A DNA stretch of 64,000 bases from NCBI RefSeq assembly GCF_026262505.1, contig NC_067205.1:2666001-2730000 (forward strand). The letters are read 5' to 3'. The stretch comes from Trichomonas vaginalis G3. Lineage: Eukaryota; Parabasalia; Trichomonadida; Trichomonadidae. The position numbers and the translations under genes were made by a program. The notes beneath the pieces are model-generated. The model had not been told where the DNA came from. It did not search any database and saw nothing but the letters and a program-made list of their open reading frames with translations. Numbering within the stretch: the stretch's first letter is position 1; the number at the start of each line of letters is the position of its first letter. Of the stretch, positions 1 through 11,149 are shown one piece after another.

Positions 1-92
1 CTATTACGACTAAAAACCCTGAGTCATATAATTCTATAACAACAAACTTACAAAGTCCTCAAGGACGATATTGTAAACTAACTTTAAACACA

Positions 93-773
93 ATGACGAC
101 TAAAGCCTGTTTTGCTCTTTTGACACCAGAAGACTTTATTGTTGTGAATGGTAAAAAATACTCCTTTGAAGATACTTACTCAGATATACCACCAACAGGT
201 TTTGTTGACTTATTTAATACTTTAAGTACGGGTGTAACATGTGCTGCAACTAGAGCAGGTTTCATTATGTTTGGATGTCCGACTGAGTTTACTATAAACG
301 ATATGAGCTATAATACAAAACTTATTTCTGGTTTTTACTACCAACAGTTTCCTATAACAGGAAAAGGTGTCATACAAGGAATGTCTATTCCATTGACATT
401 AAGCACACCAATCTTATATATTGTTTCAAACTTAGGTTCAAAGTGTTATTCGAATGTCGACAGAAACTATTATGACCAAAAGATACTTATGCGTATAAAC
501 AATACTTTCTCTGCTGGTTTGCCTATTGTTCATTCGAATGCAGAATTTTCAACCTTAGTGAACTCAAACACTTTGGCAAGTATAACGTTGACATTAGTTG
601 ACGCAAACTTTGTTCCTGTAAAACTTTTATGTCCTATGTATTTGTCAATGACGGCAGAAAGTTTCGAATTGGAAGATGCAACTGGTGAAAGTATTGTATT
701 ACAAGAACAACTTCAACAACAAATAGCTCAAGAACAACAAATGCAACAAATGCAACAACAAAGTCAAGAATAA
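93..773 (+). CDS. Putative jelly-roll minor capsid / penton-like protein of Polinton B
   Basis: A 226-residue protein, mostly short beta-type segments with no membrane helix, ending in a glutamine-rich tail from about residue 205. Around residues 165-190 it has a pattern LVD....PV.L..P...S, which recurs near the end of the 258-residue protein of Polinton A (33786-34562), where it reads LVDFQGEPVVLKAPVRM. I infer these are the same structural class, perhaps a single jelly-roll penton or minor capsid protein; the jelly-roll reading is a guess from length and texture. The helicase gene follows 29 bases downstream on the same strand. No start upstream of 93 fits better. Confidence 0.5.
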   Translation: MTTKACFALLTPEDFIVVNGKKYSFEDTYSDIPPTGFVDLFNTLSTGVTCAATRAGFIMFGCPTEFTINDMSYNTKLISGFYYQQFPITGKGVIQGMSIPLTLSTPILYIVSNLGSKCYSNVDRNYYDQKILMRINNTFSAGLPIVHSNAEFSTLVNSNTLASITLTLVDANFVPVKLLCPMYLSMTAESFELEDATGESIVLQEQLQQQIAQEQQMQQMQQQSQE

Positions 774-802
774 AAAAAAATATTTTTTTTATTTTTATAA
801 AA

Positions 803-1459
803 ATGTACAGAATAGATGTTTCAGATTTTTATGACTTCCAAGCATTCAGAAATATGTGTCCATTTCGAGACTATAACAAAGCAGTCGAGAATTTGAAACG
901 TTTAGTCATTTATGTCGACTCTGCCCCAGAATGTTATGTTATGAAAGAATGGGATGTAGTCTTTAACAAACCTAAAGCAACAATAGTTTCAGAACAAGAA
1001 TGTAGACAGAAACTTAAGAAAATAAAAGTTGTACAAGTTGGCATGAAGATGTTAGATGCTTGGGATATCTTATTGTCAAAACTTGAAGATTTTTCAGTTC
1101 GAGGTATAAAGTTCTATACACCTTCTCCAAACTTCTATTCTATCTTCACTGGATATAAATATGAACAAGTAGAATGGAAAGAAAATATTATAGAAGCTTG
1201 GTTAGACCATGTCAAAGAAATTATATGCAATGGAAACGAAAAGGTTTATGAGTATATCTTATGTTGGTTTGCAAATATCTTACAACATCCAAGTGCTAAA
1301 AATGAAACTGCTCTCATTATAATTGGAAAACAAGGAACAGGTAAGAATACTTTCTTTACAGATATCTTGTGCAAACTGTTAGAAGGTTATTTCGAATCCG
1401 AATATAACAAACTTAGAAAAACATCTGCGGTAAATTTAACTCTTCAACTGAGAATATGA
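803..1459 (+). CDS. SF3 (D5-like) helicase, 5' part, running into low-quality sequence
   Basis: The reading frame shows a Walker A loop GKQGTGKNTFF near residues 175-185, preceded by a helical segment with WLDHVKEI and YILCWFANILQHP, as in virus and plasmid SF3 helicases of the poxvirus-D5/DUF5906 type that unwind DNA during element replication. The leader TTTTTATAAAA before the ATG resembles that of other genes in this element. The visible frame is far shorter than a usual SF3 helicase (500 or more residues) because it runs into the uncorrected sequence; helicase-like words continue in mixed frames beyond it, on both sides of the gap. No PolB palm domain is associated with this gene. Confidence 0.75.
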   Translation: MYRIDVSDFYDFQAFRNMCPFRDYNKAVENLKRLVIYVDSAPECYVMKEWDVVFNKPKATIVSEQECRQKLKKIKVVQVGMKMLDAWDILLSKLEDFSVRGIKFYTPSPNFYSIFTGYKYEQVEWKENIIEAWLDHVKEIICNGNEKVYEYILCWFANILQHPSAKNETALIIIGKQGTGKNTFFTDILCKLLEGYFESEYNKLRKTSAVNLTLQLRI

Positions 1460-4247
1460 AACTTAATAGTTTGCAATGAACATTCAATGTATATGAGTAG
1501 AACAAAAGTTCTTAAACTCAGATTGCTTTGAAGGTCTTATAACAAGACAAGTTGGAGTTTGTGAAGAAAGATATAAAACCAAAAGCTTCGTGAAAATGTG
1601 CAAACTCAATATGTGTTCAAACAACAACTTCGAATGAAAGTTAGAATAATTCTGACAGAAAGATATGTAGTTGGTCAAACGTCAGATTTCATGCAAGATA
1701 CAGAATATATTTTGACGACTAGCAGAAACTTTGAAACAATCTGACTTTTACAACCACTTGTCCATATATTTATGACGAATTAGATATTCTAAGTTCAATC
1801 CAAGACAAATTCCAAATAAACGAAGAGAGACAACATTGTTTAGAACACAAGAGTGTATATGAACGTATTTCATAGATAAATGACTTTGGTGTTTAGATGA
1901 AAGGTCATTGTGAACGATTCGTCATACATATTGTCAAAATAGTAATTGGCACAGCTTCTTAACAACATTCTTGGGCAAATGTCCAAAAGTCTTTTAGACG
2001 TCAGAATGGTGTATATACAGAAGAAATTTTTTATGAGTAAATTTAAAAAAAAATCTTTGTTTATCCGATAAGAAAGATGGCGCAAAATTCATCTCCACGT
2101 AAATCAAGGTACCATGTGACTTAAAGCAAGAAATGTTAGCCCTTCGCATATTTGAATGTTTACTCTCACCATTTTGAAAAGTTTCATTTAGCAAATTTGA
2201 ACATCGAAATCACAGTTTAAGTTGCTATTGACTTAAAAAGTGGTGCGAACTTCTGAAGACTATAATCATGACAGTTGTGTTAGCAGTCAAAGAAAAAGTT
2301 TTGACAGAATTTCAAACCTTAAAGAAGCAAGCTACAAACTTTGTTATACTATATGACCAATGAATAGCAGTACGACTATGAATATTATGAGTCCTAAGAT
2401 TGTTTAAGTTCAACCGTAAATTGGTAAAAAGATTTTAGAGTCCTAAGCCGTGTTCTACTGCCTAAACGAGAAGAGGAACATTGACATTGACCCAGAACAA
2501 TTTCTAAAATAAATTTTTTTTTTACATGTCAAATTTCTTTTCTGGACTGGTTCAGGTTCTTTCTTCTCTTCTTCTACTTTCCTTTCTTTTTTGTTTTTCT
2601 CTCTTGTTCTGTCTTTTCTTTTCTGGTGGGTTTAATGTCAAACGTCTAGGCGAACCATATTTTGTAAAGCTTCTTGTCCTTTATAAGTAGGCTCTGTTAT
2701 TTGGGTTTTGTCTTATTTTCATCTTCAAGAACAGCGCATGTGTCTTTTGCATTCAGAGGTTTTGTGACTCATCTATCTCAAGATGGCGTCATCTTCTGTT
2801 TCAACAAGTCTGTCATTGATCCAAATTTTAAGACTTTCTGCTTATATCTTTTATGGTCTGTCAATTCCAGAAACAGAACTTAGAACAAATTTCACTTTTC
2901 TTGTTTACACTATTGGTCATTAGTTTGTTGGTCGACAGATGTTGCTGTTCTGAAAGCTTGTCTAGAATATTTAGATAGCCGAAATCGCTCAGACATTTCT
3001 TAAAAGTAAATAATTTTAATTTCTCAACATAATGATTAGAAAAAAAGTTTCTGACATTGACAAAATTGAGATAGTTTATAGAAGAACAAGAACAAATGGA
3101 ATAGAAATGCTCAGATATAAACCTATACATGAACAAGTTCTTATTTGCTCCGAAATGGTAAAAACAGGTCTAAATTGCACCACTCTGGTCGGGAAAGACT
3201 TCACTTATCTTAAAATGGCTTGCAACAACAACAAGAACTAGATGAAGAAGAAACCCATTCTATGAGTTAGTTTGTCATTTGTAGTACTTCGGTCAATTTG
3301 ACCACCGTAAATTCGTTCAAAGATATTATACCAAAGAAGTCTAAGTTAGTATGTATATAAAGACTCGAGTTGTTAGATTGGATAAGAAGTACCAAAAGAA
3401 GATTGTTCGAAGTACAATGCTAAAATGAGTTATGTCAATCGAAGTTTAAAGACCAAATTGAGAAATGAGAGAAGATTAGAGAAGGAAACACTTTCAGAAA
3501 CACAGAAGATAGAAACATTTCGAAGAAATTGCAATCTTACAATTGGAAGAACTAACCCTATAGGATTCTTCTTATCTTAATGACTTTGCTTCTCATCCTT
3601 TGGTTTAAAGAATAGAGACAAAGATATGTGTCGAATTCTTAGAAGCTCAGACACTTTAAACATCTCAGTTGTCATTTGTGTAACAGACAGCCAAAGAAGT
3701 TTAAGTAAGATGTTAAAAGAATACCTTTACTGACATTATACTTTTCCCCGGATTGTCCGAAGACGATTTCATGGAAACTTAAAAAGAGTCCCATGCAGGG
3801 TAAGATTTGACAGAACAATGAACTATGGGAGAAAAGTACAAAGTCATACAAGACCCTCATAAACTTCTTTAGAAATTCATATCTACCGCCAAACAAAAAT
3901 TCAAAATTGTAAAAGTAAGCTTGAAAAATAAAAGAGTTCATTTACTCTGTTGTTTGAAGTTGTCAAACTACTTCTGTTATTTTTTCCTTCGTAACGGCAA
4001 GTCTTCGTTTGAAGGTAAAAATGTACAACTTTCATATCATAGTGTGTTTGAAGGTTACGTATTTGAATATTGTTTCACATCTTCATTTCGGTGTCATTGA
4101 AATCGTTAAGTTTCGGTTTCGATAGAACCAATTTCTGTCAGATTGTAAATCTTAGAAGGTCGTAAAAGCTTTTGGTTGTTTCTTCTGACTAAACTGCAAC
4201 ATAACCCATCATCTCTGTCTTTCTTCAATTTTCCATTCTCTTCAGTA
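1370..4247. other. Low-quality read extension, copy 1
   Basis: The bases match 4301-7668 in the same order and orientation, but the two differ every 10-20 bases by one-base gains and losses, mostly in runs of one base. Such indel-dominated difference is the error pattern of raw single-molecule reads, not of diverged repeats, which show mainly substitutions. The stretch begins inside the helicase gene and ends at an adapter-like sequence. It appears to contain the rest of the helicase, a small charged lysine/glutamate-rich gene on the minus strand near 2520-2640, and the 3' part of a KilA-type gene on the minus strand after 3945. No ORF inside it should be trusted. Confidence 0.8.
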
Positions 4248-4248
4248 T

Positions 4249-4300
4249 AATCTCCCACAACAACAACGGAGGGAGNNNNNNNNNNNNNNNNNNNNNNNNN
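4249..4300. other. Probable SMRTbell adapter remnant followed by a 25-N assembly gap
   Basis: Positions 4249-4275 read ATCTCCCACAACAACAACGG followed by AGGGAG. This closely resembles the known PacBio hairpin adapter, which has an ATCTCTCTC arm, repeated CAA, then GGAGGAGGAGG. Exactly 25 Ns follow at 4276-4300. I infer that a read extension ran into an untrimmed adapter and was then padded with a fixed-size gap. Confidence 0.8.
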
Positions 4301-7300
4301 CAAATGTAGAGAAGGCTATTCGAACCGAATATGGTTACAAACCATAGGACAAACATCTGCGGTAAATTTAACTCTCATAAGAGAATATGAAACTTATAGT
4401 TTGCAATGAACTTCAATATAGAGTAAACAAAAGTTTTAAACTCAGATTGCTTTGAAGAGTCTTATAACAGACAAGTTGGAGTTTGTGAAGAAATATAAAA
4501 CCAAAAGCTTGTGAAAATGTTGCAAACTTCATATATGTGTTCAAAAACATAGCTTCGATGAAGTTAGAATAATTCTGACAGAAAGATATGGTAGTTGTGC
4601 AAACGTCAGATTTCATGAGCAAATTACAGAATAATTGACGACTTAGCAGAAACTGTTGAACATACTGACTTTTACAACCACTTTCTCAATATTTATTGAC
4701 GATTAGATATCTAAGTTTCAATCCAAGACAAATTTCCCAATAACGAAGAGAGACAACATGTGTAGAAGCAACAAGAGTGTATATGAACTTTTTCAATAGA
4801 TAAACTACTTTGTGTCATAGATGAAAGGTCATTTGTACGATTCGTATAACATATTGTCAAAATATATATTGGACAGCTGTCTTAAACAACATTCCTTGGG
4901 CAAATGTCAAAAGTCTATTTAGATGTACAGAATGGTGTTGTAATATACAGAAGAAAATTTTTCTTGAGTAAATTTTAAAAAAAAATTATTGTTTTTATCC
5001 GATAAGAAAAGATGGCAAAATTCATCTCCCCACAGTAAATAAGTACAGTGGACTAAAGCAAGAATGTAGACTCCTTCGCATCATTGAATGTTTACTTCTA
5101 CATTTTTGAAAAAGTTATCATTGACAAATTTGAAACATGAATCACCGTTAAGTTTGCTTTGATTAGAAAAGTGGTGCGAACCTTCTAAGATTATCATTCA
5201 GACAGTTTGTTAGCAGTCAAAGAAAAAGTTTTGACAGAAGTTTCAAACCTTAAAGAACAAAAGCTACAAACTTTGTTATACTTTCATGAACCAAGATAAG
5301 CAGCTACGCACTATGAAATTATGAGTCTGATTAAGTTTGTAAGTTCTAACGTAAATTGGTAAAAGATTTTTAGAGTCCTAAGCACAGTGTTCTCTGCCTA
5401 AACGAGAACGAGAAATGTGACATGCCAGAAAATGTTCTAAAATCAACAATTTTTTTTTTACATGTAAATTTCCTTTTTCCTGGAACTGGTTCAGGTTCTT
5501 TCTTCTCTTCTTTACTTTCTTTCTTTTCTTGTTTTTCTCTCTTGTTTCTCACTTGTTCTTTTCTGGTGGATTAATGTCAAAAGTTGCTCGAACCATATTT
5601 TATGTAAAGCTACTTTGTCCTTCTTAATTGATGCTCTTCTATTTGGGTTTGTCTATTTTTCATCTTCAAGAACAGCGCATGTGTTTCTTTGCATTCTAGA
5701 GAGTTTTTGTTGACTCACTTTATCTCGAAGAAGGCGTCATCTTCTGTTCAACAGTCTGTCATTGATCCAAATTTTAAGACTTCTCTGCTTTAATCGTATT
5801 TATGGTCTTGTCATATTCAGAAACAGAACTTAGAAACAATTCACTTTCCTTGTTTAACTATTGGATTCATTATTTTATGGAGCGACAGATGTTGCTGTTC
5901 GAATAAGCCTTGTTCTCAGATATATTAGACATAGCCGAAATCGCTCAGCATTTCTTAAAAGATAAATATTTTAATTTCTCAACATAATTGTTAGAAAAAA
6001 AGTTTTGACATTGACGAAATTGAGAATGTTTAGAGAAAACAAGAAGCAAGAGACAGTAGAAATCTCAGATTAAACTATACATGAACAAGTCTCTTATTTG
6101 CTCCGAAATGCGTTTGGTTAATTTATACAGGTCTAAATTGCACCACTCTCGGTTGAGAGCTTTCATATCTAAAATGTTGCACTGAAAACTAAGAGACTAG
6201 ATGAGCAGAAACCCATTCTATGACGTTATGTTTGTATTTGTAGTATTCTGGTCATATTTGCCAACCGTCAATTCGTCTTCAAAGATATACCAAAGAAGTC
6301 TAAGTTAGTAGTATAAAAGATCTGACGAGTGTTAGATTGGATAAGAATACCAAAACGAAGTTTCGAAGTACAATGCTAAAAATGAGTTATAGTATCTAAG
6401 TTTAAAGACCCAATATTGAGGAAATCGAGAGAATATAAGAAGGAAACACTTTCAGAAACAAACAAGAGATAGAATACATTTCGAGAAATTGCAATCTTTA
6501 CATTGGAAGAACTTAACCCTATAGGATTCTTCTTATCTTAGATGATTTCGCCTTCTCATCCTTTGGTTAAGAGACATAGAGACAAAGACATGTGTCGAAT
6601 TCTTAGAAGCTAGACACTTTAAACATCTCAGTTGTCATTGTGTAACAGACAGCAAGAAGTTTAGTAAGATGTTAAAAGAATACTTTACTGAATTATACTT
6701 TTCCCGGATTTCACGAAGCGATTTCAATGGAAACTTAATGAAAGAGTCCCATGGCAGGTAAGATTTGACAGAACAATGAACTATGGAGAGTACAAAGTCA
6801 TAAAGCCCTCATAACTTCTTTCAGAATTATATCTACGCAAACAAAGATTCAGAATTGTAACAAGTCAAGCTTGAAAAATCTAAAGTAGTCTGCATTACTC
6901 TGTTGTGGGCGGCTGGGTTGTCCGCTTCTTCTGGCTTGAGGGACTGCGCCGCTTCTAGAAGAGGAACAGTCAGTCATTCTTGCTTCCTTGTCGAAGGAAG
7001 AACTTCCAGTTGTCGGGAAAAACTTTCTGTCGAAGGGAAATATTTTTTCTGTCGGATGAAGAGATGTGTCGCTGGGGGGTTCGGATGGAAAATTTCTGAA
7101 TCGGACCAAAAAGTTCTCAATTTTCGAAAAATTGAATTGTTTACGACGCGACACTGGAAAATTGTTCTGGTGTCGTGGAAATTTTCTCTTGTCGTCGTAA
7201 ATATGTTTCTTTCGATGGAAAATTTTTTGTTGGAAGGAAGATTCTTTCTGCTCGAAGGAAGAACTTTTCTTTCGGAAGGAAGCTCGGATGCCGAGAAGAT

Positions 7301-7668
7301 TTGAAGGTCGAGGCAATTACTTTATAGGTACCTGGCCATTGAGTCAAGCTTGAAAATAAATGGTTCATTCCTACTTGTTGAAGTTGTCCAAATACTCTGT
7401 TATTTTTCTTCTAGCGGTAGTCTTCTTTGAAGGTAAAATTGTACAACTTTCATATTCATACTGTGTGTTTTGATGGTAACGTTATTTGAACTATTTGTTT
7501 CACATCTTCATTCGTGTCATTGAAATCGTAAGTTCGTGTCGTTTCGATAGAACCAATTTCTGTCAGATTTGTAAATCTTAGAAGGTCGTAAAAGCTTTTG
7601 TTGTTCTTCTTGACTAACTGCCACATAACACATCATCTTTATTCTTCTTCATTTTCCATCTCTTCAGT
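4301..7668. other. Low-quality read extension, copy 2
   Basis: This is the second version of the sequence at 1370-4247, beginning at the same point in the helicase gene and running on into unique sequence where copy 1 stops. It has the same indel-type noise, plus an extra GC-rich block at 6906-7341. One genomic copy read twice is the simplest explanation. The 60-90 residue ORFs in it are products of the noise. Confidence 0.8.
6906..7341. other. GC-rich block found only in copy 2 of the duplicated sequence
   Basis: Compared with copy 1, about 436 extra bases interrupt the match. They are much richer in G and C than their surroundings and repeat loose words such as GGAAG and TTTTCTGTCG without a fixed period. 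The words around GTCAAGCTTGAAAA occur on both sides. Nothing elsewhere in the window resembles the block. A low-quality burst in a single read explains it best; a real insertion is the alternative. Confidence 0.5.
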
Positions 7669-8185
7669 ATAATCATATCTATATACTTATAGTTCTTTCT
7701 CTTTCTTTGGTACCGAACGTGGTATTCTTTTGAATGTTTTTGTCTTTTGCTTAAGCTTGTTCTCTAGACTCTTCACGTTCTTTGTCTAATGAATTTTCAA
7801 GAAGTCTGCTATATCCAAGCATCAACGAGGCCAAGCCACATGCAACAGCATTTCAGAAGTCTATGGTAACATAATACTCTCTCAAACCGTCTTGGAATTT
7901 TTCAGCGATTTTCGTACGAATCACTGACCCTCGGTTTTCCGAGGTCGAAAACATAGTGAGGAATTTTCTAAAAGTTTCTTTTTGTCTGTTGGTTTTCAAA
8001 CAATGATATGCTTGCTTTGTAGAACGAAGAGATTCAATAATTTGCATCTGTACATATCGTCTTTGACCGATACGAATGGAGACGTAACTGTTTGTTATAA
8101 CTGTTACTGTACTCGTATTTCTTCATTTATAGCTTCAATGGATCTATAATGTTGGTTGTGTTCTCTGTTGTTGAATATCTGTCTT
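7363..8185 (-). pseudogene. KilA-N-type gene, relative of the 40109-40936 gene, in low-quality sequence
   Basis: On the minus strand the words SLRSTKQAYH and REYYV, and a downstream lysine-rich segment, follow the same order as in the 276-residue KilA-N-like protein of Polinton A, where they read ALRSTKQAYH and KGYYI. The gene is the last member of a three-gene block (10494-11081, 9385-10262, this one) whose last two members match 38957-40936 in order and direction. It looks broken, but sequence quality here is poor, so the number of true breaks is unknown. Confidence 0.65.
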
Positions 8186-8389
8186 TAATACAAATAAAAA
8201 TAAATAAAAATAAACTAACTTTAATTTTATTATCTTAAGAAATTCAACTGTTTTCATGGTTTTATGCAGACCGAAAAAAGTCGTGTGTCTAGAGAATTTC
8301 CTGTTTATACGGAATCTTACCCTGGTTTTCCGAGGGTAGCAATCTTATTACATTTTTACTGATTTCTGTGCGAATCAGCAACAATATAT

Positions 8390-8448
8390 TTTAGGGTAGA
8401 AGGTTAGATCTAACCTGTTTCTAACTGTTTTCTACCCCAGGTTAGTTT
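8390..8448. promoter_or_regulatory. Composite palindrome, TTAGATCTAA type
   Basis: The 14-base perfect dyad GGTTAGATCTAACC lies at 8402-8415. To its left is AGGGTAGAA and to its right TTCTACCCC, which pair with each other. Together they can form a DNA operator with outer half-sites or an RNA hairpin. Sister sites at 9320, 11193, 11350, 11450, 29798, 29900, 38800, 39942, 49633 and 49735 keep the symmetry while the bases change. Confidence 0.7.
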
Positions 8449-9310
8449 TATAGCGTTCTACATGGTAAACGTTATTTTTACATTGTATTTTTTCAGAACT
8501 TCGTAAATAATTTTATAGCTTATCTTATCTATCTACTCGTTTCTTTACCTTTTATGGGAGCACCATACATTTTTCAACTTTTCGAGCGTAGTTCTGTTGT
8601 TGCAGCTCTCATATCGTTAACGACACACAACTTAACTCTATTGACTATACTGTATATTTTTAGTTATATTTATGATTCTTCCTATCTTATATCTCTTTGT
8701 ATGAAGTCCTTCGGTCGTGACGATTGTAAGTAAGCCTTCACTGCAACGTTCTGAGATCGAATAACATATGTTTATGAATTATATCAACAACTGCGGTCTA
8801 ACCATAACAAAAACTATTTGTATATAGGACTTTTGTCTATAAGTTGCTGTTAGCTTCCATAGAATTTACCATATCATAAGCTTAGGAGTTTCTTGTACAA
8901 ATTTGCTAGTAGAAGCAATTTTAACCAGTCGTGGATGTTTCTTTCCAGATGGAGATATAATGTTGACAGAAAAATATTGGTTTGTATTCTTTGCAGTATC
9001 TTAACGTTTAAATGACCTATTCTAACACTTGGTGTTATTGTCTTATCTTTCTAAACTAGTTTCAAACTCAATGTTGTCATTTGCTGTTCTATCATAACCA
9101 AAATAAAAAAAATATTTTATAAAAACTAAAACTTTATTTTTTCTGTTCTTAAGAAATTTCATTGAAATTTTGGTTCATTTTTCAGCAAAAAATAATGTTT
9201 AGCGTGAAAGAATGAGATACTCACCTGTTGTCTCCCTTTTTTTTCACATGGTCTAATAACACACAAAATTCATGAAAATTTGGTCATTTTTCAGATAAAA
9301 ATAAAGTTTA

Positions 9311-9356
9311 TGGTGAAGAGGTGAGATCTCACCCGTTTCTCACCTTTTCTTCACCT
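9311..9356. promoter_or_regulatory. Composite palindrome, GTGAGATCTCAC type
   Basis: The perfect 14-base dyad GGTGAGATCTCACC sits at 9320-9333, with an outer GGTGAAGA on the left and TCTTCACC on the right that pair. It lies just after the 3' end of the 321-residue-protein relative on the minus strand, the same place as the site at 39942 in Polinton A. Confidence 0.7.
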
Positions 9357-9384
9357 CAGTTATTTATAAAGCGTTTTACATGGA

Positions 9385-10262
9385 ATTTACGAGTATATTT
9401 GGAATCCTAAACAGTTTGTGTAGCTTCTATTCTTCCTGTCAGTATGTCAAAAGTTTAACCTATGCCGAAAGTCTCTTAATACTTCTTCTGACGTCAGATA
9501 GAAGAACTTCGTAGCAGTTGATAGTTTTGTTCAGAAATGTCAACATGTCCATTTATCTCTGCTGGGTTTTCTGTTCTTTCTTTAATGCTCGCATAGTCGT
9601 TTCTCATACGTTCTATCTCTTTGACGGAGTAGTTATATTTCCTCATTGCTGCCTTACATTTAGAAATTGCGGTTCATTGTTGCGTTATAATTGAAACCTT
9701 ACCTGCTAGAACAACTAAAGCGTCAATTGCTCTCTTCATCTCAAAAAGCAGTTGGTTTATCTGTTCGTTCATATTACATCTTTTATCTTTATCTCTTATC
9801 TGCCATACACATTGCAACTAACGAAACAAAGTTGTCGTGTCTTAACTCCCCCGATTTATATATGTCAAACATTCTTTATACCATGTCGCAATCTTGTCCA
9901 TAACCTATGTGCAATGAATCCTAGAAACTCATTTAGTTTACCTTTGTATGAACTTCTTTATTTCTACTGAGTCAGTTGCTTGACTTCTATTCATCGAATT
10001 CAGGAATAGTTAGTTTTTGCTGTTGGATTTCAGGCAATTTGGGTAAATGGTCGATGAGGTTCCTGCATTTCATAAAGATACTGGTTCATTTGTTTCATCT
10101 TTCGCACTACAGTCTAAATTACTTGTTAAAAGTTCTTGCTTTATCTTCTGGATTTTGTTTTCGAAAGTATATGAAGAAGGAATGAAGCTTTCATCTCTAC
10201 TAACATAGATGTTGGATTCATAACTAACGAGTTTGGTGCTGTTGTTGCTAACATGTTCTTAC
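9385..10262 (-). pseudogene. Relative of the 321-residue KilA-module protein, in low-quality sequence
   Basis: The minus strand carries the same C-terminal words as the Polinton A gene at 38957-39922: the bases CTGACGTCA for the segment before KKKYKET, then GCTACACAAACTG matching the part before its end. It lies between two KilA-type genes, as its relative lies before one. Many frames are open only briefly, which I attribute mainly to poor sequence quality. Its function is unknown; in Polinton A the protein is alpha-helical with a coiled-coil-like segment and a CSKCK motif. Confidence 0.6.
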
Positions 10263-10470
10263 AATAAAATAAAAAATATTTTTTAAAATTAAACTAACTT
10301 TATTTTTATTTCGGGAAAATTCATGAAATTCATTGAGTGAAAAAAGAGTGAGAAAACAGGTGAGATCCACCTCTTCACCTAAAACTTTATTTTTGCTGAA
10401 TTCAATAAAAATAAATGGTTCATTTACTCACAATATTTTTTTACAAAACGACCCCAAACTTTTAACTTCT
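10263..10470. promoter_or_regulatory. Intergenic leader and imperfect palindrome
   Basis: 10265-10310 read on the minus strand is a leader of the KilA-module class (TAAAGTTAGTTTAATTTT, then TTTTTATTTTATTGTAAG). At 10359-10371 is a degenerate copy of the 14-base dyad flanked by CTCTTCACCT. The remainder is AT-rich with no ORF. Confidence 0.5.
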
Positions 10471-10493
10471 TTTCTGCAGCTTCAAATGCTATC

Positions 10494-11081
10494 TTAGCGA
10501 TATTCTCTAAATTCTCTCTTTAAATCTTCTTGTTCCCATTGGTCTAGTTCGTATGGAGAATCTCTATAACCATAACATATCTCGCGTTCATGTTCTAATT
10601 GTTTTCCGCACATTTTTCCAACTTCTTCTTCAAACAAATGTTTTGCATTTTCTACTGTATCTTCAAGTTCTTCTTCATCTAACTTCTCATGAACTTTCTT
10701 GTCTATGGAGTCCATAATTTTTCCAACTGCTATGCAATATTTTGGAGAAGCCCACATTGCTATATAGTTTATAAGTCTTGGGTCTACATACGTTCCTCTA
10801 ACCTGTCTGATTTCATCAGGAATTCCTGCATGAATTTTGTATAAAAACCAACCGCCGGAATTCCGGCGGTTGCTATATTCTTCACAAAATGCCTTATAAT
10901 ACTCTTCCCAGGACTTATTTTCCAACAACTTTCTAAAGTCTTTCCTAAACTGCTGACACATATTTGTTGCATTTATATAACCATCCTTGTCTCTACGTAA
11001 GACTTCAATACCGTTATAAGTGCCTTTCGTGAATGTTTCGCCATTATATTTGTTCGTGAATGTTTTTGCTTCGACTGACAT
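10494..11081 (-). CDS. KilA-N domain DNA-binding protein
   Basis: The protein (195 residues from the chosen start) has a clear KilA-N domain, a DNA-binding fold common in large DNA viruses and phages: YNGIEVLRRDKDGYINATNM near the N-terminus, a helical core with W..Y..AF, then GTYVDPRLINYIAMWASPKY. The C-terminal third is acidic. I chose the inner ATG (MSVEAKT) because the six codons before it (MYVRTD) correspond to the leader conserved before the gene at 40109 (MYVKTV), which looks like promoter rather than protein. A GC-rich palindrome (AACCGCCGGAATTCCGGCGG, about 10849-10868) lies within the coding sequence. It probably regulates element genes; the palindromes nearby are candidate targets. 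Confidence 0.85.
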   Translation of the reverse strand: MSVEAKTFTNKYNGETFTKGTYNGIEVLRRDKDGYINATNMCQQFRKDFRKLLENKSWEEYYKAFCEEYSNRRNSGGWFLYKIHAGIPDEIRQVRGTYVDPRLINYIAMWASPKYCIAVGKIMDSIDKKVHEKLDEEELEDTVENAKHLFEEEVGKMCGKQLEHEREICYGYRDSPYELDQWEQEDLKREFREYR

Positions 11082-11145
11082 ATCTGTCCTTACATACAAA
11101 ATAAAAAAAATAAAAAAATAAAACTAACTTTATTTTTTTATTTCG
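11082..11145 (-). promoter_or_regulatory. KilA-module leader of the 10494-11081 gene
   Basis: Read towards the gene it runs AATAAAGTTAGTTTTATTTT, a run of T and A, then TTTTATTTTGTATGTAAGGA, ending at the ATG. The same arrangement precedes the genes at 38957 and 40109 in Polinton A. Confidence 0.65.
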
Positions 11146-11149
11146 GGAA

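Larger units (their letters stand above)
8186..9384. other. Gene-poor stretch with palindromes and a KilA-module-type leader
   Basis: No trustworthy ORF is present. It holds AT-rich leaders of the KilA-module type (near 8190-8230 and 9100-9150), palindromes at 8402-8415 and 9320-9333, and between them about 600 bases that may be a further damaged minus-strand gene I cannot identify. Base quality is doubtful, as in 1370-8185. Confidence 0.45.

Noticed and set aside
1484-7368. Many ORFs of 60-155 codons on both strands
   Set aside because: They lie in the duplicated low-quality sequence and in the GC-rich block; none is shared between the two copies in the same form.
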